A DNA stretch of 7,781 nt from Coprococcus sp. (GTDB lineage Bacteria; Bacillota; Clostridia; Lachnospirales; Lachnospiraceae): contig JAEDHX010000079.1 in assembly GCA_016296785.1 (NCBI GenBank), positions 1 through 7,781 of the forward strand, written 5' to 3'. Below, in pieces: positions 1 through 6,169 of the stretch; the first letter of the stretch is position 1, and every line of letters begins with the position of its first letter. Under the pieces are notes generated by a model. It worked only from the letters and a program-made list of their open reading frames with translations, searched no databases and had not been told where the DNA came from. Position numbers and translations under genes: made by a program.

Positions 1-901
1 ATACAATAATAAGCATTACTGCAGAGAAGATACCACCAATATAGCTTGCGTTAAATGCATTTGACCATGCATCGCCTTTGAAGAGACCGCCAAGACCGAT
101 TTCAGCGAAATCCTTGAATGACTGACCAATATTGCTTACATCAAATGAAGGTGTCTCTAATCTGAATACATAGTACAATATTGTTGATAAAATAATACCA
201 ATTACTATACTTCCCTTAACATTAAGCTTTGAAAGGATTGCAATTGCTAGAATACCAATAATAGCAACAACAACAGGCACTATTGCAAGCCATGCATCCT
301 TTGTTGTCTCAGCATTTACAATAGTTCCGTGGAAATCAAAGAACTGTACAAGAGTATACTGATTAGCTTCTACAATTCCAGCACCCTTAAGTCCGATAAA
401 TGCAATAAACAAACCAATACCTGCAGGAATTGACTTCTTTAAGCATTCCGGCATAGCCTTAGCAATATACTGACGTAAACCAGTAATTGAAAGCACGAGG
501 AATACAATACCTGACAGGAATATAATAACAAGACCTGACTGATATCCCTCAATTACACTACAGCCAGCAAATGCTGCGCCTGCTACAAATGTTGTACAGA
601 AAAATGAGTTAAGACCCATACCACAAGCCTGGGCATATGGCATCTTGGCAAGAAAGGCCATAAGGAGTGTTCCTATTACGGCAACTAATACAGATGCAAT
701 AAATACTGCATTCCACATCTTGCCTAAATCTCCTGACAAGTCAGGTATAATACCTGCGAGCCATCCTGTACTACCCTCAGCTGCAACCTGGTTCGGATTT
801 ACAAGGACAATATATGCCATTGCAAAGAATGTTGTGATACCTGCCATTATCTCTGTACGGACAGTCGAACCACGTTCCTTAATTTTGAAGAATTTATCCA
901 T
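1..901 (-). CDS. NCS2-family purine permease, PbuG/AzgA type (N-terminal 300 residues, 3' end outside window)
   Basis: Integral membrane proton-coupled importer of purine bases (hypoxanthine, guanine or adenine in characterised relatives), serving purine salvage. The frame is open from ATG at 899-901 to the window edge and translates to 300 residues; B. subtilis PbuG is about 440, so roughly the last third is missing. Family marks seen: the N-terminal block RGSTVRTEIMAGITTFFAMA (residues 10-29) followed by YIVLVNPNQ, the signature ACGMGLNSFF (92-101), and SIPAGIGLFIAFIGLKGAG (157-175). Several hydrophobic helices follow (about 62-84, 122-140, 205-224, 230-246). The start has a strong Shine-Dalgarno (AAAGGAGAGG, 906-915) about 4 nt upstream. 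It lies about 50 nt after the DUF4003-like gene with no promoter of its own visible, so it is probably co-transcribed with it. The exact purine substrate cannot be read from the sequence. Confidence 0.93.
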   Translation of the reverse strand, partial: MDKFFKIKERGSTVRTEIMAGITTFFAMAYIVLVNPNQVAAEGSTGWLAGIIPDLSGDLGKMWNAVFIASVLVAVIGTLLMAFLAKMPYAQACGMGLNSFFCTTFVAGAAFAGCSVIEGYQSGLVIIFLSGIVFLVLSITGLRQYIAKAMPECLKKSIPAGIGLFIAFIGLKGAGIVEANQYTLVQFFDFHGTIVNAETTKDAWLAIVPVVVAIIGILAIAILSKLNVKGSIVIGIILSTILYYVFRLETPSFDVSNIGQSFKDFAEIGLGGLFKGDAWSNAFNASYIGGIFSAVMLIIV

Positions 902-932
902 CTTCCCTCTCCTTTTGTATTTTATTTATTTC

Positions 933-969
933 AAGAGAATTCTCTCTTTACTCTACAATGTTATTGTAG
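933..969 (-). repeat. Two adjacent inverted repeats between the DUF4003-like gene and the permease gene
   Basis: First arm pair: CTACAAT / ATTGTAG with a 3-nt loop (953-969), overlapping the annotated stop codon. Second: AAGAGA / TCTCTT with a 4-nt loop (933-948); an alternative register of the second is the perfect 12-nt palindrome at 934-945. Neither is followed by a T-run in the direction of transcription, so they do not look like intrinsic terminators. They could shape or stabilise the junction of a bicistronic mRNA. If the alternative reading frame is right, the first hairpin lies inside coding sequence and may be incidental. Confidence 0.35.
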
Positions 970-1034
970 TTGGTGAACATGAAATCATAAGCACCATATA
1001 ACAAAGCATCTGTATCTTTACTAAATCTGTACGC
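948..1034 (-). other. Alternative-frame C-terminal coding segment of the DUF4003-like gene (suspected 1-nt deletion)
   Basis: The frame one base back from the annotated one is open between a TAA at 1035-1037 and a TAA at 948-950. It encodes a segment containing FSKDTDALLYGAYDFMF and then TNYNNIVE, an ordinary acidic and aromatic C-terminus. The annotated frame over the same bases gives a Met/Cys-rich tail typical of a shadow frame. Adding one base to the TTT run at 1023-1025 (minus-strand sense) would join GSKRTD in the upstream frame directly to FSKDTD in the downstream frame. The frame quality is visible in the sequence; the indel is inferred, and it could be a sequencing error, a real mutation or, less likely, recoding. 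Confidence 0.55.
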
Positions 1035-1894
1035 TTACTTCCATATGCCAAAAATGCCATGGCAATAATATTACGCATTACATCATCAATATATTCATCA
1101 CCAAAGCCGTCAAGCTCCTTAATATAGTTTACCGTATTAATAAAAATATCAGCAATATTGCATAGATTATCATGAAGCTCAGCAAGAATTACAATACTAG
1201 CTGAGGTGCCAAAGCTGTTAAGCTCTATTCCTTTATTTACAAGCTCCTCATGCATAGAAATCACTTTATTAATCAGGATATCATCATCACCCTCCATAAT
1301 TAGTATTACTAGTGCAAGTGCCTGCAATTCATTTCTTTTCATATTGCATACTTCTAATTTGCTAAATATCGATTTTAATCGTTCAATTATTATATCTGAT
1401 TCATAGCCTTTGATGGCCATCATTGTAAAATACAGATAATCGTCTACACCGGTAATAAGTGGGTATTCTTTTCTAATCCCTTTATATAGCTGCTTGAAAC
1501 GCTTTACAATATCAGAATAATCTTCTTTTGATGCATTAGTTGCAATATAATAGCAGGCTGCTGCAATATATGCACTATTTACAATCTTCTCCTTCTTAAA
1601 CATCTGAGCTATATCTTTCATATCAAGAAGCAAATCCTTAGGATTATCTTCAAGAGAAAGCAAAATAGCAAGAAGCGGCTGGAAAGAATTCCTAAATGCT
1701 GAAAAGCGCTTAGTATTATCTGCAATAATCTTCTTCATCTCATATATTCTATCAATATCCGGCTCCATATTGCGACCGAAGTAAATAATAGCTGCAATAT
1801 ACTTAATCGCACCATTATCCCACGCAAATACATCCTTGAACATATCTTTGTTCTCTGCCATCTTTTGAAGATTAGATTTTAATTCAATGTCCAT
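953..1894 (-). CDS. DUF4003-like protein of unknown function, probable frameshift near C-terminus
   Basis: Predicted soluble, almost wholly helical protein of 313 residues with no signal peptide or clear membrane segment. I recognise it as resembling the Firmicute DUF4003 family from the N-terminal pattern (a helix ending in FAWDNGAIKYIAAIIY, then an NTKRFSAFR segment and repeated helical hairpins). No biochemical function is known to me. ATG at 1892-1894 is well supported by AGGAGT (1901-1906) 6 nt upstream, and a sigma-A-type promoter sits just above it. Residues from about 291 onward (VKIQMLCYMVLMISCSPTTITL) are rich in Met and Cys and do not look like the rest of the protein. The -1 frame across the same bases looks genuinely coding and ends at TAA 948-950 (see separate entry). 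The true product may therefore end differently. It is followed closely by the purine permease gene, which is the only functional hint. Confidence 0.75.
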   Translation of the reverse strand: MDIELKSNLQKMAENKDMFKDVFAWDNGAIKYIAAIIYFGRNMEPDIDRIYEMKKIIADNTKRFSAFRNSFQPLLAILLSLEDNPKDLLLDMKDIAQMFKKEKIVNSAYIAAACYYIATNASKEDYSDIVKRFKQLYKGIRKEYPLITGVDDYLYFTMMAIKGYESDIIIERLKSIFSKLEVCNMKRNELQALALVILIMEGDDDILINKVISMHEELVNKGIELNSFGTSASIVILAELHDNLCNIADIFINTVNYIKELDGFGDEYIDDVMRNIIAMAFLAYGSKRTDLVKIQMLCYMVLMISCSPTTITL

Positions 1895-1920
1895 ATCATC
1901 ACTCCTAACAACTAATTATA

Positions 1921-1949
1921 ATTGTAAACAATCCGATATGTATTTTCAA
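1921..1949 (-). promoter_or_regulatory. Sigma-A-type promoter of the DUF4003-like gene and permease
   Basis: On the minus strand, -35 TTGAAA (1944-1949), a 17-nt spacer and -10 TACAAT (1921-1926); each hexamer differs from consensus at one position. Predicted start of transcription is near 1914, giving a leader of only about 20 nt with the AGGAGT ribosome site in it. The -10 lies inside an inverted repeat ATTGT-TT-ACAAT (1921-1932), which could be an operator or simply AT-rich chance. Confidence 0.7.
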
Positions 1950-1953
1950 CATC

Positions 1954-1979
1954 AAAAACAAATATTATTGCATTATTTG
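1954..1979 (-). terminator. Weak candidate terminator after the AIM24 operon
   Basis: On the minus strand CAAATA (1974-1979, starting in the last codons of the upstream AIM24 gene) can pair with TATTTG (1959-1964) across a 9-nt loop, followed directly by five T (1954-1958). The stem has only one G-C pair, so termination would be weak. It is the only terminator-like structure between this operon and the next promoter, which begins 5 nt further on. Confidence 0.3.
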
Positions 1980-2842
1980 AACATACCCATAATTCCACCT
2001 ACAAGATCTGTTGTAGAAACGCCATCTGTATGCGCCTGACTTGGTCCGTTATCACTATTTGAATCAGTCGGCTTAGATTTACCTGCTTTAATAGTCGGTG
2101 CCATAAGAATTGAACCTGTTCCTCTATATACATTAACAAGCCCTTCACCCGAGGCTGCTGAACCCATCAGACTCTTCGTTGATTTCTCAACTGTAAAATC
2201 TAATGAACCTGACCATGCTACCGCCATGTTTCCATCAATCTTCATTACATCATTCTGCAGATTAATTTGAATAAGCTCATCCATAGGGACAGGGCTTTCA
2301 CATGCAAGAATACCATTTCCGGAAAGAGAAAGATTAAATAATCCCTCACCTCCAAATACTGCTGATGATATGTTACTACGTGCAACAATATTCTGAGAGA
2401 GCGTATCATCACAAGCTAAGAACAAGCCATCATCAAGCACAATGCTCCCCCACTTTGAAACATCAATCAATAGAATATATTTGTATGTTGGCTCAAGCAT
2501 TACAAATCCCGTACCCTTATATTCCGGTTTTGAGATAGTTTCTCCTGTAACCTTAGCCTTCACTGCCTTACCAAGAAAATTACCTACTCCTTTTATGCCG
2601 GAGCTTACATCAACTGAACCACTAATCCACTGCATTGCTCCTGCCTGAAGAATGCATCCCGAATTATTAAGTTCTATCATAACCTGACGTCTTCTAAGAT
2701 TCATTTTAGATGCAAAATATTCTGTTACGGCATTATACGGAGATACACTCAAATCCTTCTGATGTTCAATTACCTTAAATCCACCTAGTTCATTTACAAG
2801 GACAGCATTTCCATTACCATACACATTACTAAAATTGACCAT
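1973..2842 (-). CDS. AIM24-family protein with C-terminal extension (paralogue 2)
   Basis: Protein of 289 residues belonging to the AIM24 / DUF124 family (Pfam PF01987), a beta-rich fold whose bacterial role is not established; eukaryotic AIM24 is mitochondrial. Family features seen: LQAGAMQWISG near residue 65-75, GVGNFLGK, then VSKWGSIVLDDGLFLA, AVFGGEGLFNLSLSGNG and the closing VYRGTGSILMAPT ending near residue 250. It closely resembles the gene just upstream (by eye about 60-70 percent identical over the shared core). It differs by a 39-residue tail (251-289) that is polar and Ser/Asp/Asn-rich and ends in DLVGGIMGMFK, a possible short membrane-touching helix. Start ATG 2840-2842 has an excellent ribosome site that contains the stop codon of the upstream gene, so translation is probably coupled. 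It is the last gene of the five-gene operon. No signal peptide or transmembrane segment is seen, so it is predicted cytoplasmic. Confidence 0.88.
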   Translation of the reverse strand: MVNFSNVYGNGNAVLVNELGGFKVIEHQKDLSVSPYNAVTEYFASKMNLRRRQVMIELNNSGCILQAGAMQWISGSVDVSSGIKGVGNFLGKAVKAKVTGETISKPEYKGTGFVMLEPTYKYILLIDVSKWGSIVLDDGLFLACDDTLSQNIVARSNISSAVFGGEGLFNLSLSGNGILACESPVPMDELIQINLQNDVMKIDGNMAVAWSGSLDFTVEKSTKSLMGSAASGEGLVNVYRGTGSILMAPTIKAGKSKPTDSNSDNGPSQAHTDGVSTTDLVGGIMGMFK

Positions 2843-2850
2843 ATGTACTG

Positions 2851-2860
2851 TACCTCCTTA
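2851..2860 (-). promoter_or_regulatory. Shine-Dalgarno fused to the upstream stop codon
   Basis: The minus-strand bases TAAGGAGGTA contain both the TAA stop (2858-2860) of the first AIM24 gene and a near-perfect ribosome site for the second, whose ATG begins 8 nt after this motif. A ribosome terminating on the first gene covers the initiation site of the second, which points to coupled, near-stoichiometric synthesis of the two paralogues. Confidence 0.75.
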
Positions 2861-3616
2861 TGCTGTTGGAGCCATAAGAATGGCACCTGTACCTCTATAC
2901 ACATTCACAAGTCCCTCTTTTGAAACTGCAGAACCAATAAGGCTCTTAGTTGATTTCTCAACTGTGAATTCAAGTGAACCTGACCATGCAATTGCCATGT
3001 TACCATCAATCTTAACAACATCATTTTGCATCTGGAACATTATAAGCTCCTGCTGTGGAACAGGGCTTTCAAGGACTGCTATACCATTTCCCGTAAGAGA
3101 AAGATTAAACAGACCTTCACCTCCAAATACTGCTGATGATACATTTGATCTTGAAACAACCTTATGCTGCAAAGTACTGTCAGCACAAAGGAATAATCCA
3201 TCATCAAGTACAACTGTTCCCCATTTTGAAACATCAATACATACAATATGCTTGTAAGTTGGTTCAAGCATAACAAGTCCCTGTCCAAAGTACTCAGGCT
3301 TAACTATTGATTCCTTTGTTACAGCAGCAGATGCCATTTTGCCAATAAAATTGCCAACTCCCTTAACACCTGTATTCATCTGGACATTTCCAAGCATCCA
3401 TTGCATTGCACCGGCTTGAACTATTGCACTATTATTACCGTTCAGATTAATAAGAACCTGTCTGCGTCTTACATTCATTTCAGATGAAAAATATGCATCT
3501 ACAGCATTCGATGGTGCCACACTCAGGTCCTTTTCATGCTCAAATATCTGATAACACCCCATCTGACCAATACATTTCATATTCTTGTTGTCATAAAAAT
3601 TATTTAACTGAAACAT
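2858..3616 (-). CDS. AIM24-family protein (paralogue 1)
   Basis: Protein of 252 residues of the AIM24 / DUF124 family (PF01987), function unknown in bacteria. It shows the same core blocks as its neighbour: EHEKDLSVAPSNAV near the N-terminus, VQAGAMQWMLGNVQ, KGVGNFIGKM, PEYFGQGLVMLEPTYKHI, VSKWGTVVLDDGLFLC, AVFGGEGLFNLSLTGNG and VYRGTGAILMAPTA, where it stops without the extension seen in the other paralogue. The regular beta-strand pattern and lack of hydrophobic segments suggest a soluble, possibly oligomeric cytoplasmic protein. Start ATG 3614-3616 has AAGGAGGAG (3621-3629) 4 nt upstream. It is 18 nt from the small membrane-protein gene and 15 nt from the second AIM24 gene. The pair looks like an old tandem duplication, with the two copies diverging mainly in the N-terminal 60 residues and the C-terminus. 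Confidence 0.88.
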   Translation of the reverse strand: MFQLNNFYDNKNMKCIGQMGCYQIFEHEKDLSVAPSNAVDAYFSSEMNVRRRQVLINLNGNNSAIVQAGAMQWMLGNVQMNTGVKGVGNFIGKMASAAVTKESIVKPEYFGQGLVMLEPTYKHIVCIDVSKWGTVVLDDGLFLCADSTLQHKVVSRSNVSSAVFGGEGLFNLSLTGNGIAVLESPVPQQELIMFQMQNDVVKIDGNMAIAWSGSLEFTVEKSTKSLIGSAVSKEGLVNVYRGTGAILMAPTA

Positions 3617-3634
3617 CTTTCTCCTCCTTATATA

Positions 3635-3844
3635 TTATTTCTGATATGTACTATCAAAAAACATTGTATTTTCATCCATCATACCATGTGTAATCTCACT
3701 GCCGGGTCTCATAAAATCTTCTGTATCACCTATATCATCACCAAGACTGTTAGATTTAACATACATCTTACAGACAAAACCAATGGAAAGAAGTATCCCT
3801 GACACTACCCCTATTGCCACAAATAAATATACTAACGAACCCAT
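3635..3844 (-). CDS. Small single-pass membrane protein, unknown family
   Basis: I do not recognise this 69-residue protein. Residues 4-24 (from SLVYLFVAIGVVSG to about FVC) form one strong transmembrane helix, followed by KMYVK. The positive flank predicts an N-out, C-in orientation. The cytoplasmic tail of about 40 residues is acidic (GDDIGDTEDF, MMDENTMFFD) and probably flexible. Its ATG (3842-3844) lies inside the end of the zinc-ribbon gene, with a 13-nt overlap in another frame. The ribosome site is weak (AGGCAGGAT upstream), so expression probably depends on translation of the preceding gene. Evidence that it is real: an open frame filling the space between two confident genes, a clean membrane helix, and a downstream gene with normal operon spacing. 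It may be a membrane anchor or partner for the neighbouring proteins, which is inference only. Confidence 0.75.
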   Translation of the reverse strand: MGSLVYLFVAIGVVSGILLSIGFVCKMYVKSNSLGDDIGDTEDFMRPGSEITHGMMDENTMFFDSTYQK

Positions 3845-5223
3845 GTCTTATCCTGCCTTTTCTTAACATATTTTACTGTAACATTACCGGAAAACTTAGT
3901 TCCATCCTGTTTGTATCGTTTTGCTTTCATTATACCTGTTGTGAATTGATAAAACGCAAATAAAATCAAGCCTCCTACAATAAAAAATCCTATTTCAGAA
4001 CCATTTGCATCAATATGTTTCGCATACAATAATTCATGATGGATTATATTACCTCCAAATACAGCTAAGAATACAGATAACGTAGTAATTAACATAGTAA
4101 AGATGGATAAGGTAAATGCTACTTTAGATTTTTTTACAGGAATATTTCCTACCACCTTGCCTGTCTGCCCGTTTACTACAATAGTATAAATGATTCCCTT
4201 GTATCTATATGTCATAAACCAAGCCGGGAGCATTGCATATTCAACATCCATTTCCTTTGTTTTATGATCGCTTGATTTCTTAGTTATTGAACCCAGGTAT
4301 TCACAGGAACTAATTATCTGATTCTCAAGAAACTCTTCACTTCTTTTATCAGCAATACGGACTGCTTCGTCAGCAGCAACATCATATTTATCTGCATAAA
4401 AGCCTGACATATAGCCTATATCAAAAGGAACTGCTTTACTTGTATCATAAGGTTCAAGTCTCTTTGAAATCATATCATCAAGTTTCCTAGATGCATCTAC
4501 TGTTATTCTGTCATAATCACATTCAACATCTCTATAAACTTTTATTGTTTTTGTGTATGTTCTCCCGTTTTGTCTCTCTGATTTTGTCGCTACAAGATTC
4601 ATTTTACATCTGTTTTTAGTAGAAACGAGCCAAAAAGGAATATATATGCCACGTATTTTGTCAATCTCAAAGTTCTTTATCTCATCAGGAACAAATCTTC
4701 CCTTATTGAGTTTTTCCTTAATCAGGTTTATTGCTTTATCCTTTGTAATTGTAAATGGAATAACCATGTCCGGCTGAAGCTCTTTTGATACCCTGTCAAA
4801 AATAATAGTAGGCTGACCACAATATGCACAAAAACTAGAAGTCTCATTTCTGTTTACCAATAATTTGGCACCACAGGAAGTACATTTGTATACATTCATT
4901 TTCATGTAGCCGGCATCAACATCCCCATCAATGTCTTCTTCAACAATACCCTTGTCCTGTAAATATTCTTCATAACCACCAACTCCCATATTTATGGGAG
5001 CATCTATATAATTACCACTCTCAGCTATGTACTTTTCAGCTCTGCTCATTTTGGCAAATTCTAACGCAGTCTTCTCATCAAGCAGGCTGTCGGATATATC
5101 CAAATCATTCTTTTTTATGGAAAAACCCGCCTTAACTGCACCCTTACATTGTATGCACTCCATTTTACCTGTTTCAGGATTTAATACTACTGAACCACCA
5201 CAATTAGGACATTTTAAATTCAT
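3832..5223 (-). CDS. Double zinc-ribbon membrane protein (TFIIB-type zinc ribbon, YdjG-like architecture)
   Basis: Protein of 463 residues. Zinc ribbon 1 has Cys5, Cys8, Cys23, Cys26 (CPNC and CIQC); an acidic linker follows (about 40-105); zinc ribbon 2 has Cys114, Cys117, Cys132, Cys135 (CTSC and CAYC). A central soluble domain contains IRGIYIPFWL (190-199) and MLPAWFMTYRYKG then NGQTGKVVG (331-359), blocks typical of Firmicute proteins labelled TFIIB-type zinc ribbon protein. Two membrane helices lie at about 367-390 and 411-431, and the C-terminus is basic. The ribbons and central domain are expected to be cytoplasmic. The layout resembles B. subtilis YdjG, a membrane accessory of the PspA stress operon; the resemblance is by architecture only. 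Such proteins are often mislabelled as PriA helicase, but no helicase motifs are present. The start ATG overlaps the transporter stop by 4 nt (ATGA), with GGGGGAG just upstream. It overlaps the following small gene by 13 nt. Confidence 0.85.
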   Translation of the reverse strand: MNLKCPNCGGSVVLNPETGKMECIQCKGAVKAGFSIKKNDLDISDSLLDEKTALEFAKMSRAEKYIAESGNYIDAPINMGVGGYEEYLQDKGIVEEDIDGDVDAGYMKMNVYKCTSCGAKLLVNRNETSSFCAYCGQPTIIFDRVSKELQPDMVIPFTITKDKAINLIKEKLNKGRFVPDEIKNFEIDKIRGIYIPFWLVSTKNRCKMNLVATKSERQNGRTYTKTIKVYRDVECDYDRITVDASRKLDDMISKRLEPYDTSKAVPFDIGYMSGFYADKYDVAADEAVRIADKRSEEFLENQIISSCEYLGSITKKSSDHKTKEMDVEYAMLPAWFMTYRYKGIIYTIVVNGQTGKVVGNIPVKKSKVAFTLSIFTMLITTLSVFLAVFGGNIIHHELLYAKHIDANGSEIGFFIVGGLILFAFYQFTTGIMKAKRYKQDGTKFSGNVTVKYVKKRQDKTWVR

Positions 5224-6098
5224 TTTTCTCCCCCACTCAAAACAATTGATAAAACTACAAATACGACACCTGCAAGCTTCATAAGATTCACCTCATCTCC
5301 AAACAATCCAATACCTATTATTGTTGCAACAACAGGCTCAATGGATGCAAGTATGGATGCAGTTCCATTTTCAAGATATAAAAGTCCCCATGTATATAAA
5401 ATATATGGCAAAACCGTGCTGACAATAACATATATAAAACTAAAAATAGCATTGTCAGGACTATCTGTCACAACAGCCATTACATCCATTGGATGAATAA
5501 ACCAAACAACAGCTAATGTCGAAAATACAAATGTATAAAATGTAATAGTAAGCGATTCATAACCCCTTTCTATTGCAAATCTACTAAATATTGAATATAG
5601 TGCATATCCAAATCCGGCACCAAGTCCGGTCAAAAGTCCAAGCTTACTAATTGTAATACTACTTCCAATAATGCCTGTTACTAAAACACATCCTGCAAAA
5701 GCAAATACCATAGCTATAAGCTTCAATTTAGTTAACCGTTCCTTAAACAAAATCGCAGACATTATCATAACAATAGCAGGAGCCGTATATAATAATACGG
5801 CTGCAACAGATAAATCTGTAAGCAGTATTGTCTTAAAATAACAAAAGCTAAAGAATACAATACTTAATATCCCGGTTCCAATAAAGCACCAAATATCCTT
5901 TAACCTTATTTTTAATAGCTTCCTTTTAGTTATAAAAAGGAAAATAAATAAAAATAGCGATGCAAACACAGACCTAAGTCCTACCATCTGCATCGAGCCA
6001 AGACCTAATCTGCTAAGTCTCCTTACAAATATACCCATGCATCCCCACATAATACCTGCCGCAAGTACTGCAAGGAATGCAATTCTTTTCTTATTCAT
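5220..6098 (-). CDS. EamA/DMT-superfamily transporter
   Basis: Integral membrane protein of 292 residues with about ten hydrophobic helices arranged as two EamA repeats (about 8-138 and 152-286), the standard size and layout for drug/metabolite-transporter exporters. Family marks: AGIMWGCMGIFVRRLS in helix 1, YTAPAIVMIMSAILFKERL (104-122) closing repeat 1, and ENGTASILASIEPVVATIIG (243-262) with FGDEVNLMKLAGVV closing repeat 2. The substrate cannot be inferred; relatives export amino acids, nucleosides or metabolites. Start ATG 6096-6098 is the first in-frame ATG after the promoter; GGAG at 6111-6114 is 12 nt away, rather far, so initiation may be modest. It is the first gene of the five-gene operon, and its TGA overlaps the zinc-ribbon ATG. 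Whether it works with the downstream proteins or is merely carried along is unclear. Confidence 0.92.
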   Translation of the reverse strand: MNKKRIAFLAVLAAGIMWGCMGIFVRRLSRLGLGSMQMVGLRSVFASLFLFIFLFITKRKLLKIRLKDIWCFIGTGILSIVFFSFCYFKTILLTDLSVAAVLLYTAPAIVMIMSAILFKERLTKLKLIAMVFAFAGCVLVTGIIGSSITISKLGLLTGLGAGFGYALYSIFSRFAIERGYESLTITFYTFVFSTLAVVWFIHPMDVMAVVTDSPDNAIFSFIYVIVSTVLPYILYTWGLLYLENGTASILASIEPVVATIIGIGLFGDEVNLMKLAGVVFVVLSIVLSGGEK

Positions 6099-6139
6099 CT
6101 TTAAGTATTACTCCAGTTAATATAAATCTATGTCTCTTT

Positions 6140-6156
6140 TATGATACCCCATCATA
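6140..6156. promoter_or_regulatory. Inverted repeat over the -10 element, possible operator
   Basis: TATGAT and ATCATA form a perfect 6-bp inverted repeat around a 5-nt centre (ACCCC / GGGGT), with one arm occupying the -10 hexamer. A dimeric repressor bound here would block RNA polymerase. No known regulator consensus is recognised. Short AT-rich repeats of this size can arise by chance. Confidence 0.35.
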
Positions 6157-6169
6157 ATAATGTTTTCAA
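6141..6169 (-). promoter_or_regulatory. Sigma-A-type promoter of the EamA/zinc-ribbon/AIM24 operon
   Basis: On the minus strand, -35 TTGAAA (6164-6169), exactly 17 nt, then -10 TATCAT (6141-6146). Each hexamer differs from consensus at one base. Expected transcription start is near 6134, with a leader of about 35 nt. The -35 begins one base after the T-tract of the tsf terminator, so the operon is insulated from rpsB-tsf and starts at once. Confidence 0.7.

Noticed and set aside
902..952. Purine riboswitch or separate promoter for the NCS2 permease
   Set aside because: The gap is too short for an aptamer with expression platform, and no -35/-10 pair with proper spacing is visible.
645..1001. 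Plus-strand open frame of 118 codons, and other plus-strand frames such as 6533-7138 and 2835-3257
   Set aside because: They lie antisense to confident genes with clear family motifs, and their products are Ser/Thr/Ile-rich shadow translations without recognisable domains.
1048..1056. TTTTTGG run in the DUF4003-like gene as a programmed -1 slip site
   Set aside because: Slipping here enters a frame that hits TAA at 1035-1037, before the good alternative segment begins.
1915..1920. Perfect TATAAT hexamer on the minus strand near the DUF4003-like start
   Set aside because: No -35-like hexamer lies at 16-18 nt, whereas the overlapping TACAAT at 1921-1926 has TTGAAA at exactly 17 nt.
3079..3288. 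Second minus-strand frame of 69 codons inside the first AIM24 gene
   Set aside because: It is an alternative frame of a well-conserved family core and has no ribosome site.
3832..5223. PriA/replication restart helicase annotation, often given to such zinc-ribbon proteins
   Set aside because: No Walker A/B or other helicase motifs are present; the cysteines form two small ribbons and the protein ends in two membrane helices.
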